From positions 62,001 to 126,000 of the forward strand of contig NZ_FQXU01000005.1 of NCBI RefSeq assembly GCF_900130055.1: a stretch of 64,000 nt of DNA, given 5' to 3'. Positions 36,867-45,527 of the stretch are shown here, in pieces. The notes under the pieces are model-generated. The model was not told the origin of the DNA. It searched no databases and saw only the letters and a program-made list of their open reading frames with translations. The position numbers were made by a program, and so were the translations under genes. This DNA comes from Clostridium intestinale DSM 6191. Lineage in GTDB: Bacteria; Bacillota; Clostridia; Clostridiales; Clostridiaceae. Position 1 is the first letter of the stretch. The number at the start of each line of letters is the position of its first letter.

Positions 36867-37943
36867 ATGGAGAGTTCTAAGCCGAAAATATTAATAGTAG
36901 AAGAATCAGAAGGTAGTGAATCAGAGGTTTACTTATCAAAGGATTTATATGATGTTAATGAAGCAGATAATTTAGAAAGTATACTTAAATTAAGTAATTT
37001 ATATTCTCTAGATCTTATTTTATTGGATTTGACTATGGTGAGCTTAAATGGATATGAGCTTTTAGAAGAATTAAAGTTTATAAATCAAGTTAAAGATATA
37101 CCAGTTATTTTAATAACTGAAAAAAGTGATGAGAATTTACATAAAGGCTTTGAGCTAGGAGCGGTAGACTATGTAGTTAAACCTATAAACTCAATCCTTT
37201 TAAATGCTAGAATTAAAAATAATATAATTGTAAGACAATCACAAAATTTTCTTAAAGATAAAAATAAGTATCTTGAAATGGAAATAGATAGACGTACTAA
37301 AGAGGTTGCTTTAATACAAGAGGTTTCAATTATGGCAATGGCGTCTTTGGCAGAAACAAGGGACAACGAAACTGGTAAGCATATATTAAGAACAAAGCTT
37401 TATGTTAACGAATTAGCTAATTTACTTAGTAAAGATGAAAAATATAAAAATTATTTAACTAAAGAAACTATAGATCTTATGGTTGCATCTTCTCCATTAC
37501 ATGATATAGGGAAGGTTGGTATTCCAGATGATATTTTGTTAAAAGCGGGACCTCTTACAAAAGAAGAATTTGAGATTATGAAGACTCATACTATGATTGG
37601 AAAAGAAGCAATAGTAAGAGCTGAAAGGATATTAAATAAACCAGAAACCTTCTTAAAGTTAGCTAAGGAAATCGCTCACTACCACCATGAAAAATGGAAT
37701 GGTAGAGGATATCCAGAGGGATTAGCTGGTGAAGACATCCCTATTTCTGCAAGAATTATGGCAGTTGCGGACGTGTATGATGCATTAACAAGTAAGCGAG
37801 TTTATAAAGAAGCTTTTTCTCATGATGAATCGGTGGAGATAATTTTAAATGATAGTGGTATACATTTTGATCCAGGAGTAGTAGAGGCCTTTATACAATT
37901 AAAGGACAAGTTTAAAACTATTGGAGAGAGATGTAGAGATTAA
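36867..37943 (+). CDS. Response regulator with HD-GYP domain
   Basis: The 358-residue protein joins a receiver domain (1-125) to an HD-GYP domain (about 160-355). The phospho-acceptor Asp is in LDLILLDLTMVSLNG, the Thr/Lys side in PVILITEKS and PINSI. The acidic pair is EES rather than the usual DD. HD-GYP motifs are ASSPLHDIGKVGIPDDIL and YHHEKWNGRGYPEGLAGEDI. Such enzymes degrade cyclic di-GMP or related dinucleotides. No histidine kinase lies next to it, so it is an orphan regulator. It has its own terminator. Confidence 0.93.
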   Translation: MESSKPKILIVEESEGSESEVYLSKDLYDVNEADNLESILKLSNLYSLDLILLDLTMVSLNGYELLEELKFINQVKDIPVILITEKSDENLHKGFELGAVDYVVKPINSILLNARIKNNIIVRQSQNFLKDKNKYLEMEIDRRTKEVALIQEVSIMAMASLAETRDNETGKHILRTKLYVNELANLLSKDEKYKNYLTKETIDLMVASSPLHDIGKVGIPDDILLKAGPLTKEEFEIMKTHTMIGKEAIVRAERILNKPETFLKLAKEIAHYHHEKWNGRGYPEGLAGEDIPISARIMAVADVYDALTSKRVYKEAFSHDESVEIILNDSGIHFDPGVVEAFIQLKDKFKTIGERCRD

Positions 37944-37951
37944 AAAATGAG

Positions 37952-37992
37952 AAAATCCTTCTAGGTCTTAAAGGGCTTAGAAGGATTTTTAT
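37952..37992 (+). terminator. Terminator after the receiver/HD-GYP gene
   Basis: AAAATCCTTCTA and TTAGAAGGATTTT arms are followed by TATAAC. Confidence 0.88.
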
Positions 37993-38016
37993 AACAATAT
38001 TGAGAGGAGAATAAAA

Positions 38017-38643
38017 GTGAAAGTATTATATGGTACAACTAATCCAGCAAAGATTCAATATATGAAGGAAATTCTTAAAGGATTAGATATAGAGATTGTT
38101 GGATTAAAGGATGTAGATTTAGACATAGGAAGTGTAGAAGAAGTAGGTAATAGTCCATTAGAAAATGCAAGGATAAAAGCTATCAATTATTCTAAATATG
38201 TTGATATGCCTGTATTCTCCTGTGACACAGGATTATATATTAAGGGACTTGAAGTAAATAAACAACCTGGAGTTTATGTTAGGAGAATAGATGGAGAAGA
38301 ATTAAGTGATGAAGAAATGATAACATATTATAGCCATCTTGCAGAAAGTTTAGGAGGACAAGTTGCTGCTAAATATATGAATGCTATATGTTTAGTGGTA
38401 AATGGAAGTAAAATTTATGAGTATGATGGAGAAGATATAGCTTCAAGGGAATTTATAATAACTAAAGATCCTCATAATATTAGAACTAAGGGATTTCCTT
38501 TAGACTCAATATCTATAGACATGAAAACTAAAAAATATTTTGTTGAATTAGATGAAGAGAATGATGATGAATACATAGAAACTAACACAGATGCATATAG
38601 GAGTTTTTTTAGAACATCGTTAAAAATAAAACAAAGTTATTGA
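38017..38643 (+). CDS. HAM1/RdgB-like nucleotide pyrophosphatase
   Basis: The 208-residue protein, started by GTG after GAGAGGAG, has the ITPase-family opening LYGTTNPAKIQYMKEIL, PLENARIKAINYS near residue 50 and FSCDTGLYIKGLEVNKQPGV near 68. Members hydrolyse XTP/dITP. It is more divergent than a housekeeping RdgB, with a less usual C-terminal half (TDAYRSFFRTSL), so it may be a second family member with another substrate. Its stop codon TGA lies inside the -35 box of the tetR promoter. Confidence 0.8.
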   Translation: MKVLYGTTNPAKIQYMKEILKGLDIEIVGLKDVDLDIGSVEEVGNSPLENARIKAINYSKYVDMPVFSCDTGLYIKGLEVNKQPGVYVRRIDGEELSDEEMITYYSHLAESLGGQVAAKYMNAICLVVNGSKIYEYDGEDIASREFIITKDPHNIRTKGFPLDSISIDMKTKKYFVELDEENDDEYIETNTDAYRSFFRTSLKIKQSY

Positions 38644-38668
38644 CAAAATAGACAAAGTGGTCTAAAAT
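38640..38668 (+). promoter_or_regulatory. tetR promoter with internal operator
   Basis: TTGACA at 38640-38645 and TAAAAT at 38663-38668 are 17 bases apart. The inverted repeat TAGACAAAGTGGTCTA (38649-38664) fills the spacer and touches the -10 box. The same TAGAC-N6-GTCTA pattern stands before the thiolase gene. This is a textbook place for autorepression. Confidence 0.85.
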
Positions 38669-38688
38669 TTAATTAAAGGAGAGATCTT

Positions 38689-39252
38689 ATGGTAAAACTT
38701 ACAAAAGGAGAACAATCTAAAAATAGAATAATAGAGTGTGCTGCAAATCTCTTTATTGTGAAAGGCTATAATGCAACAGGCGTTAATGATATCTTAGAAT
38801 TAACTAAATTGCCAAAGGGATCGTTTTATTTTCACTTTGCTAGTAAAAAAGCATTAGCTATTGAGGTATCAAAGTATTTTGATGAGAAAATAAATGGATG
38901 GGTAGAAAATCTTTCTAAAAAAAAAGATTGGAAGGAATTTATAGATTCTTTACTTAACGAGATGATTAGAGGTGCAGAAGTGGATAAACATTTTGGATGT
39001 CCATTTGCCGTACTTGGGTTAGAAATAGCATTTTCTGAACCTGAAATATCAGACTATTATTTAGAGGCTATGAAAAAACTTATAGATAATTTCAAGAATA
39101 TCTTTATATTTTCAGGATTAGATGCATTTAGGGCGGATGATTTAGCAAATAAAGCTTTTTCAATATATGAAGGTTACTTAGTGTATTATAGAATAAGTAA
39201 GGATATTGATGTGCTAAAAAGAATGAAGACAGATCTAAAAGAATTGTATTAA
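38689..39252 (+). CDS. TetR/AcrR family repressor
   Basis: The 187-residue protein has the N-terminal DNA-binding domain (ANLFIVKGYNATGVNDILEL then GSFYFHFASKKALAIEV, residues 12-58) and a helical ligand domain. The ligand is unknown. Paired TAGAC-N6-GTCTA operators in its own promoter and before thlA suggest it represses both genes, perhaps sensing an acyl-CoA or fatty acid; the ligand guess is an inference. Confidence 0.92.
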   Translation: MVKLTKGEQSKNRIIECAANLFIVKGYNATGVNDILELTKLPKGSFYFHFASKKALAIEVSKYFDEKINGWVENLSKKKDWKEFIDSLLNEMIRGAEVDKHFGCPFAVLGLEIAFSEPEISDYYLEAMKKLIDNFKNIFIFSGLDAFRADDLANKAFSIYEGYLVYYRISKDIDVLKRMKTDLKELY

Positions 39253-39259
39253 TTAATAA

Positions 39260-39293
39260 AGATTATAAAAGTAAAATTTTATAATCTAATTTT
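39260..39293 (+). terminator. Terminator after tetR
   Basis: AGATTATAAAA and TTTTATAATCT are perfect arms around GTAAAA, followed by AATTTTT. AT-rich and possibly weak. Confidence 0.65.
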
Positions 39294-39305
39294 TAAAAAT
39301 AAAAA

Positions 39306-39321
39306 TAGACAAATAAGTCTA
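39306..39321. promoter_or_regulatory. TetR-type operator before thlA
   Basis: TAGACAAATAAGTCTA matches the tetR-promoter operator at 13 of 16 positions, with identical five-base arms and all changes in the spacer. It lies 46 bases before the thlA ATG. Confidence 0.82.
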
Positions 39322-39367
39322 TTAGTAATTGTTAAAAAAATAACTAAATATTGAGGAGGAGTTTAAA

Positions 39368-40546
39368 ATGAAAGAAGTAGTTATTGTTAGTGCAGTAAGA
39401 ACAGCCATTGGAGCATATGGAAAAAGTCTTAAGGATGTTCCAGCAGTTGAGTTAGGGGCTAAAGTTATAGAGGAGGCAGTAAGAAGAGCTGGAATAAATC
39501 CAGAGGAAGTTAATGAAGTTTTTTTCGGTAACGTACTTCAAGCTGGATTAGGACAAAATCCAGCAAGACAAGCTGCTATAAGAGCAGGTTTGCCTGTAGA
39601 AGTTCCAGCATTAACTATAAATAAGGTATGTGGATCAGGACTTAGATCAATAAGTCTAGGGGCTCAAGTAATTAAAGCCGGAGATGCTGAGGTAGTTGTT
39701 GTAGGTGGAATGGAAAACATGTCTCAATCACCATATTTATTAAATAATTCTAGATGGGGATATAGAATGGGTAATGGTGAGTTGATAGATGAGATGTTAA
39801 AAGATGGTCTAACTGATGCTTTTAATAATTATCATATGGGTATAACTGCTGAAAATGTAGCCGAACAATGGGATGTAACAAGAGAGGAACAGGATAGATT
39901 TTCACTTGAGTCACAATTAAAGGCAGAAAAGGCTATAAAATCTGGAGAATTTAAAGAGGAGATAGTTCCTATAACAATAAAAACTAAAAAAGGTGATATT
40001 GTTTTTGATACTGATGAATTCCCAAGATTCGGGAATACTATAGAAGCATTGAACAAATTAAAGCCTATATTTAAAGAAAATGGAACAGTTACAGCAGGAA
40101 ACGCTTCTGGAATTAATGATGGTGCAGCTGCTTTGGTATTAATGAGTGCTGATAAGGCAAAAGAAATAAATATAAAACCTTTAGCTAAAATTGTTTCTTA
40201 TGGATCAGCTGGACTAGATCCGTCAATTATGGGATACGGGGCTTTTTATGCAACTAAGATAGCTTTAGAAAAAGCTAATCTAAGAAGTGAAGATATAGAT
40301 TTAATTGAAGCAAATGAAGCATACGCATCTCAAAGTATAGCTATTTCAAAAGACCTAAACTTCGATAAATCTAAAGTAAATGTAAATGGAGGAGCAATAG
40401 CACTAGGACATCCAATAGGTGCATCTGGAGCGAGAATAGTAGTAACTTTATTACATGCTATGAAGAAAAGGGATGCTAAAAGAGGATTAGCTACTTTATG
40501 TATAGGTGGGGGAATGGGAACAACATTAATTATAGAAAGTGTATAA
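39368..40546 (+). CDS. thlA: Acetyl-CoA C-acetyltransferase (thiolase)
   Basis: Thiolase joins two acetyl-CoA to acetoacetyl-CoA, the entry of butyrate/butanol formation, or runs in reverse. The 392 residues contain the nucleophilic Cys in [10 protein letters not shown] near residue 88, the [12 protein letters not shown] histidine near 348 and the CIGGGMG cysteine near 378. It is a single gene, not in a crt-bcd-etf-hbd cluster, with its own terminator and a predicted TetR operator. AGGAGGAG precedes the ATG. Confidence 0.96.
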   Translation: MKEVVIVSAVRTAIGAYGKSLKDVPAVELGAKVIEEAVRRAGINPEEVNEVFFGNVLQAGLGQNPARQAAIRAGLPVEVPALTINKVCGSGLRSISLGAQVIKAGDAEVVVVGGMENMSQSPYLLNNSRWGYRMGNGELIDEMLKDGLTDAFNNYHMGITAENVAEQWDVTREEQDRFSLESQLKAEKAIKSGEFKEEIVPITIKTKKGDIVFDTDEFPRFGNTIEALNKLKPIFKENGTVTAGNASGINDGAAALVLMSADKAKEINIKPLAKIVSYGSAGLDPSIMGYGAFYATKIALEKANLRSEDIDLIEANEAYASQSIAISKDLNFDKSKVNVNGGAIALGHPIGASGARIVVTLLHAMKKRDAKRGLATLCIGGGMGTTLIIESV

Positions 40547-40556
40547 TTAATAGAAG

Positions 40557-40588
40557 AAATGTGCATATTAATAACATGCACATTTTAT
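40557..40588 (+). terminator. Terminator after thlA
   Basis: AAATGTGCAT and ATGCACATTT arms are followed by TATTATTT. Confidence 0.85.
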
Positions 40589-40759
40589 TATTTCAACATA
40601 AAAATTTAGCATGCAATCATTCAATAAAATTGTCAAAACAATTATACATTAATTATAAGGAATATTAAGTTAAATATACGTTATCTTAAAAAAGAATAGA
40701 AAAACAGTTAAATATTAGATAAAATATTAGTAGTTATATTAATAATTTTAAAAAATAAC

Positions 40760-40938
40760 TTGAAATAGGATAATAGTAGTGATATAATCAATATATATTC
40801 TTTAAATGGTAAGTAAATAATTGAACAACAATATTTTCGGTAAGTACTTAATTTAAATGTACTATACTATTGAAGAAATTTTATTGCTGAATTTTTACAA
40901 ATATTTTAAGAAAATAAAATTTTGGAGGTACTCATCAA
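40760..40938 (+). promoter_or_regulatory. Cold-shock gene promoter and long leader
   Basis: TTGAAA at 40760 and TATAAT at 40783 are 17 bases apart, giving a start near 40795 and an untranslated leader of about 144 bases. Long leaders of csp genes are known to fold into thermosensitive structures. The stretch 40589-40759 before it shows no gene. Confidence 0.7.
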
Positions 40939-41139
40939 ATGAATGGTACAGTTAAATGGTTTAATAGAGAAAAAGGATTCGGTTTTATAACTGGTGAAGA
41001 TGGAAAAGATGTATTTGTACATTTTTCTCAAATAAAAATAGATGGTTATAAGACACTTGAAGAAGGTCAAGAAGTTTCTTTTGACGTTGCAGAAGGACAA
41101 AAAGGACCACAAGCAGAAAACGTAACTATAGCTAGATAG
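40939..41139 (+). CDS. Cold-shock protein, CspA family
   Basis: The 66-residue single-domain RNA chaperone has the RNP1 [11 protein letters not shown] and RNP2 DVFVHFSQI motifs. It binds single-stranded RNA and melts structure in the cold. TTGGAGG lies about 11 bases before the ATG. Monocistronic with strong terminator. Confidence 0.97.
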   Translation: MNGTVKWFNREKGFGFITGEDGKDVFVHFSQIKIDGYKTLEEGQEVSFDVAEGQKGPQAENVTIAR

Positions 41140-41145
41140 TTAAAT

Positions 41146-41182
41146 TCAAACCTTTAAGAAATTATTCTTAAAGGTTTTTTTA
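41146..41182 (+). terminator. Terminator after the cold-shock gene
   Basis: AAACCTTTAAGAA and TTCTTAAAGGTTT are perfect arms around ATTA, followed by TTTT. Confidence 0.93.
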
Positions 41183-41307
41183 TTGCAATTAATTAGTCTT
41201 TTTTACTTTATTAAGGTAAGAGAGACCTTTTTTTTATACATTCATATATTAAATTAAGAGAACTAAATTGATAAAACTAAAATAATAAAAACATTGGAGG
41301 AATTAAA

Positions 41308-41439
41308 ATGATTAAAATTAAACATATTTTAGAAACAATATCATTATGTATAGAATTGATGTTTTTTTCAAAAGTAACTTTAAATAAAGATAAAAGTTTA
41401 TTTGAAGAAGTAGAAAATTGCGGTGTTAAGATAAGATAG
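41308..41439 (+). CDS. Possible 43-residue small protein
   Basis: The frame begins MIKIKHILETISLCIELMFF after a perfect TTGGAGGA site and ends in VENCGVKIR. It has a hydrophobic, amphipathic first half, two cysteines (C13, C38) and a charged second half. No known family. The ribosome site is the main support; codon use alone cannot decide in such AT-rich DNA. Confidence 0.45.
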   Translation: MIKIKHILETISLCIELMFFSKVTLNKDKSLFEEVENCGVKIR

Positions 41440-41637
41440 AAAATGAAAATGTTAATTTAGGAATAAAAAATATAATTAAATTATTTATAAGAGAAAAAAA
41501 GAATAATTAAATGTTAAAATTCATAAAAAATTATGTGTAATGTGTCAAATAAATCCTAAATATGGTATTGTATTTATATCGTACATTTAGGAGATGCTGA
41601 TATATCTATAAGGCCTCTCTACGAAGGGGAGATTAGG

Positions 41638-43482
41638 GTGCGGTTATTAAAAACTCGGGGTAAGTTTAAAAATAAATTAACTATTCTATTAGTTTCGGTA
41701 GTTATAATGGTTTCAACATTTCTAGGTGTTTTTCAATATATTTTAATTAAAAATACCTTAGAAGATAATTTTGTGCAGAGTAGGAGATTAGTAAGAGAAA
41801 GAGTGATGAACATACTGAGTTCATCAGATAAAATGCAATCAATATTGGAAAGTCAGTTAGAAGAACAAGGAAAACCTATATTACAAATGTTAAACGAGGC
41901 TTATGTTGACAGAGGAAATGTTGACTTTAATTTAGAAGATTATCTTGATAATAGATCAGATATAGATTTATATATAATAGATGTTAATGATACAGTAATT
42001 AGAAGTACTGACAGAAATGATTTAGGGTTAAAGTTTAAACCATGGTCAGATTTTACTTTGTTTTTAGAGAAGGTTAGAGCGGAAAAAAAGTTTGTTTCTT
42101 CAAGAGTAAGCTTATCAATAAAAAAGTCTGAAATGAAGAAGTATTGCTATTTACCAAGTGAGGATGGAAAATATATATTTGAGATTGGCTTTTCCATGGA
42201 GGAACAAAATAAAAAATTGGATGGTATGGGACTTGATAACTTTGAAGAAGCTGTTGTTAAGGATAATAAATTTGTAGATAAAATACTTTTATTTGATTAT
42301 CAGGGAATATCTTATAAAAAAGATGGTGATAACAATAATATTTATGTAGGAGAAAAGAATTTAGCCTACTTTGAAGAATCAATTAAATCTATGAATGTAA
42401 TAGAGGTTGTAGCAGATTTTAATGGAAGAAAATCGTATTATGATTATGTACCCTATGAAATAGTTGGAGCAAAGGGTGCAAATGAAAGAAATGTTGTTCA
42501 AATTGTTTATAATGATGCGGAACTCCAAAAAAGTCTAACTAATAGTAAAATGATTGTAATAGCGGTAGTTATATTAGGAACAATTATGGTGGCGGCATTT
42601 GGTTTTGTAAGAGGAAAGAAACTCATACATCCTATAGAAAAAATTATAGATAGTGTAAATGAAATTTCTAGAGGTAATTTTAATATTAAGATAAACATAA
42701 ACTCTGGAGATGAAATGCAGATACTAGGAAATAATTTGGAAAAGATGTCAATAGAGATTAAAAATCTACTAGATGAACAATATAAAGATAAAGAAAACTT
42801 AGAGAAACAGAACTTTGAAATATTATCTCAAAAAGAAGAGATAAATGCATTATATGAAGAGACAACAGCCATGAATGAAGAACTTACTGCTTTGCTTAAG
42901 GAAAATGAGAATAGTTATTTTGAAACAGTTAGAGCCTTAGCTAATTCTATTGAAGCAAAAGATTCTTATACAGGTGGACATTGCGAAAGAGTTATGAAGT
43001 ATTCTTTAGGAATAGCGGATCAATTAGAGCTAAGTGATTATGAAAAAAATAAATTAAGGTTTGGTAGTATTTTGCACGATATTGGGAAAATAGGAATACC
43101 AGAAAAAATACTTAATTACTCAGGTCACTTTTCAGAAGAAGATTATGAAGTTATGAAAAAGCATCCTGAAATTGGTGCAAATATTTTAAGAGAATTAAGT
43201 TTTCTTGATGAAAGTGTAAGAATAGTATATGAACATCATGAAAGAGTTGATGGAAAAGGATATCCTAGAGGATTGAAAGATGAGGAAATTGATATGTTAG
43301 CAAAAATAGTTTGTGTAGCTGATGCTTATGATGCAATGACAAGCAGCAGACCTTATAGAAAGCAAGCTATGACAAAAGAAGTTGCTATAGATGAATTAAT
43401 TAAAAATTCAGGAACTCAGTTTGATAAAACTGTAGTTAATGCATTTGTGGAATATTTAAAGGATGAAAAATCAGATAAATAA
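41638..43482 (+). CDS. Membrane sensor with HAMP and HD-GYP domains
   Basis: The 614-residue protein has a first membrane helix (about 13-33), an outside sensor of about 260 residues (Cache-like, with SDIDLYIIDVNDTVIRST), a second helix (about 302-322), a HAMP linker (KKLIHPIEKIIDSVNEISRG), a coiled coil and an HD-GYP domain from about 430 (ILHDIGKIGIPEKIL, EHHERVDGKGYPRGL). It probably breaks down cyclic di-GMP in response to an external signal. Start is GTG after AAGGGGAG. An inverted repeat CCTAAAT/ATTTAGG lies at about 41555-41590 upstream. Confidence 0.92.
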   Translation: MRLLKTRGKFKNKLTILLVSVVIMVSTFLGVFQYILIKNTLEDNFVQSRRLVRERVMNILSSSDKMQSILESQLEEQGKPILQMLNEAYVDRGNVDFNLEDYLDNRSDIDLYIIDVNDTVIRSTDRNDLGLKFKPWSDFTLFLEKVRAEKKFVSSRVSLSIKKSEMKKYCYLPSEDGKYIFEIGFSMEEQNKKLDGMGLDNFEEAVVKDNKFVDKILLFDYQGISYKKDGDNNNIYVGEKNLAYFEESIKSMNVIEVVADFNGRKSYYDYVPYEIVGAKGANERNVVQIVYNDAELQKSLTNSKMIVIAVVILGTIMVAAFGFVRGKKLIHPIEKIIDSVNEISRGNFNIKININSGDEMQILGNNLEKMSIEIKNLLDEQYKDKENLEKQNFEILSQKEEINALYEETTAMNEELTALLKENENSYFETVRALANSIEAKDSYTGGHCERVMKYSLGIADQLELSDYEKNKLRFGSILHDIGKIGIPEKILNYSGHFSEEDYEVMKKHPEIGANILRELSFLDESVRIVYEHHERVDGKGYPRGLKDEEIDMLAKIVCVADAYDAMTSSRPYRKQAMTKEVAIDELIKNSGTQFDKTVVNAFVEYLKDEKSDK

Positions 43483-43526
43483 AGGTGGCTGTGGCACTAA
43501 TTACTTAGTGCTACAGCCATTTTTAT
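43482..43526 (+). terminator. Terminator after the HD-GYP sensor gene
   Basis: GGCTGTGGCACTAA and TTAGTGCTACAGCC arms (one mismatch) are followed by ATTTTTATG. Confidence 0.93.
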
Positions 43527-43816
43527 GTAATTTATTAGTTTGTAGCTCTCTTTCTTCTTTTTGTTAATATATATACACCAAGAGTGGATTTATATGCAAA
43601 TAATAAGCAATTAATGGTAAAAAATGAATAAATATAATTAAATTTTAAAGCAAACTAACAACATATAATGGCAAAAATGGTTAGTATTATAACGTAGATC
43701 TTTATTTAAGTACCATTTTTATATTTATTTAAATTTATAAATCGGTAGAAAAAATATCATTATAGATTAAATTTTGCAATAAAACTTGCAAGAAAATATA
43801 TATTTATTAAAAAAAC
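43527..43816. other. Gene-free AT-rich stretch
   Basis: No gene is seen. AAAAATGGT near 43672 and ACCATTTTT near 43712 could form a weak terminator-like hairpin of unknown use. Confidence 0.4.
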
Positions 43817-43916
43817 TTGAACAAAACTACCATTTGTGATATTCTATGAATAAATATAAAATAGATATGAGACAAAGGAGTCGAATTATCTCTGTGAGGT
43901 TTTAGGCTCCTTTTTT
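43817..43916 (+). promoter_or_regulatory. Promoter and leader terminator of the amino-acid ABC operon
   Basis: TTGAAC at 43817 and TATTCT at 43840 are 17 bases apart. Downstream, AAAGGAG (43874-43880) pairs with CTCCTTT (43907-43913), with a second stem ATCTC/GAGGT inside, followed by TTTTTT. The terminator lies between promoter and first gene, so it should attenuate the operon. A 12-codon frame (43867-43905), MRQRSRIISVRF, spans the 5' arm. Four of its codons are Arg. It has no clear ribosome site. Confidence 0.65.
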
Positions 43917-43977
43917 AAATATGTATCATAATGTATATATATTTATTGAGGCAGTAATGAATAAGGGGGAGTCATAT

Positions 43978-44703
43978 TTGATTAGTTTAAAGAAAGTAAA
44001 CAAACACTTCGGTAAACTTCATGTATTGAAAGATATAGATTTAGAAGTTAAATCAGGTGAAAAGTTAGTGGTTATAGGTCCAAGTGGTTCTGGAAAAAGT
44101 ACTCTTATAAGATGTATGAATTATTTAGAAGAACCTTCTTCAGGAAATGTTATAGTCGATGGGGTAGACTTAACAGTAAAAAAAGCACCTGTTGCAAAAG
44201 TTAGACAATCTGTAGCAATGGTGTTTCAAGGATTTAATTTATATCCGCATAAAACGGTTTTAGAAAACTTAACTTTAGCACCTATTAAAATACAAAAGGT
44301 ACCTAAAGCAGAATCAGAGAAGACAGCTCTTGAGTATCTTGATAGGGTTGGGTTAAAACATAAAGCGAATGCTTATCCTTCACAACTATCAGGTGGACAA
44401 CAACAAAGGGTAGCAATAGCAAGGGCATTAAATATGCATCCTAAGGTAATACTGTTTGATGAACCAACATCTGCTCTTGATCCAGAAATGATTCAAGAAG
44501 TTCTAGATGTTATGGTTGGGTTATCTCATGAGAATATAACCATGGTTGTAGTTACTCATGAAATGGGTTTTGCACGTGAAGTTGCAGACAGAGTTATATT
44601 TATGGATGGTGGAGAAATAATTGAGGAAGGAAGTCCTGAACATTTCTTTAAAAATCCAACACATGAAAGAACAAAATTGTTTTTAAGCAAAATATTAAGA
44701 TAA
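43978..44703 (+). CDS. Polar amino-acid ABC importer ATPase (GlnQ type)
   Basis: The 241-residue ATPase has Walker [13 protein letters not shown], signature [15 protein letters not shown] and Walker [13 protein letters not shown]. The frame is open to 43921, but AAGGGGGAG at 43963-43971 points to the TTG at 43978, which gives the standard [20 protein letters not shown] start; an ATG at 43957 is an alternative. It is first in an ATPase-binding protein-permease-permease operon. The substrate (glutamine, glutamate, or a basic amino acid) is not settled. Confidence 0.93.
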   Translation: MISLKKVNKHFGKLHVLKDIDLEVKSGEKLVVIGPSGSGKSTLIRCMNYLEEPSSGNVIVDGVDLTVKKAPVAKVRQSVAMVFQGFNLYPHKTVLENLTLAPIKIQKVPKAESEKTALEYLDRVGLKHKANAYPSQLSGGQQQRVAIARALNMHPKVILFDEPTSALDPEMIQEVLDVMVGLSHENITMVVVTHEMGFAREVADRVIFMDGGEIIEEGSPEHFFKNPTHERTKLFLSKILR

Positions 44704-44726
44704 TAATTTTAAAGGGGGATTAAAAA

Positions 44727-45527
44727 ATGAAAAAATTATCAACTATTCTTGTGCTAGCTTTATCAGTAGCACTTGCGGGATGTTCTACTGGAGGAAAAAC
44801 AACTGGAGATGGAGGCACAAAAGACGAGGTACAAGCTATAAAGGATAAGGGAACTTTGAAAGTTGGGGTAAAGGTTGATGTTCCTAACTTTGGATATAAG
44901 GATCCTTCAACTGGAAAAATAGAAGGTTTTGAAATTGATATAGCTAAAGCAGTAGCTAAAAAAATTCTTGGAGATGAAAATAAGGTTGACCTTCAAGCTG
45001 TTACGGCTAAAACAAGAGGTCCTTTGCTTGATAGTGGAGAAGCAGATATGATAGCGGCTACTTTTACAATTACTGAAGAAAGAAAACAAAGTTACAACTT
45101 CTCTGAACCATACTTTGTAGATGCTGTTGGATTACTTGTTAAAAAGGATTCAGGAATTAAGTCTTTTAAAGACTTAGATGGTAAAAAGATAGGGGTTGCT
45201 CAAAGTGCTACTTCAAAAACTGCTCTACAAGCAGAAGCTGATAAACTTGGAATAAAAGTAGAATTCTCAGAATTCGCTAGTTACCCAGAAATAAATACTG
45301 CATTAACTTCTGGTAGAGTAGATTGTTTCTCTGTTGATGGATCTATCTTATCTGGATATGTGAATGATAGTACAGAAATATTGCCAGACAAATTTTCACC
45401 ACAAGATTATGGTATAGCCTCTAAGAAAGATAATACTGCACTTGCAAAAGTTATTGACGATACAATTAAAGAATTAAAATCAAATGGAGAATTAGATAAG
45501 TTGAAGACTAAGTGGGGTCTTAAGTAA
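44727..45527 (+). CDS. Amino-acid-binding lipoprotein
   Basis: The 266-residue binding protein has a lipobox (SVALAGCSTGG, Cys near residue 19) and family-3 solute-binding motifs: GTLKVGVKVDVPNFGYKDPS, GFEIDIAKAVAKKIL and ADMIAATFTITEERKQSYNFS. It feeds the permease pair downstream. Ligand is unknown; the GxKVDVPxFGxK pattern resembles glutamate/glutamine-type proteins. GGGGGA precedes the ATG. Confidence 0.93.
   Translation: MKKLSTILVLALSVALAGCSTGGKTTGDGGTKDEVQAIKDKGTLKVGVKVDVPNFGYKDPSTGKIEGFEIDIAKAVAKKILGDENKVDLQAVTAKTRGPLLDSGEADMIAATFTITEERKQSYNFSEPYFVDAVGLLVKKDSGIKSFKDLDGKKIGVAQSATSKTALQAEADKLGIKVEFSEFASYPEINTALTSGRVDCFSVDGSILSGYVNDSTEILPDKFSPQDYGIASKKDNTALAKVIDDTIKELKSNGELDKLKTKWGLK

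Noticed and set aside
43921-43977. Upstream start for the amino-acid ABC ATPase
   Set aside because: The strong AAGGGGGAG site is placed for the TTG at 43978, which also gives the usual family N-terminus.
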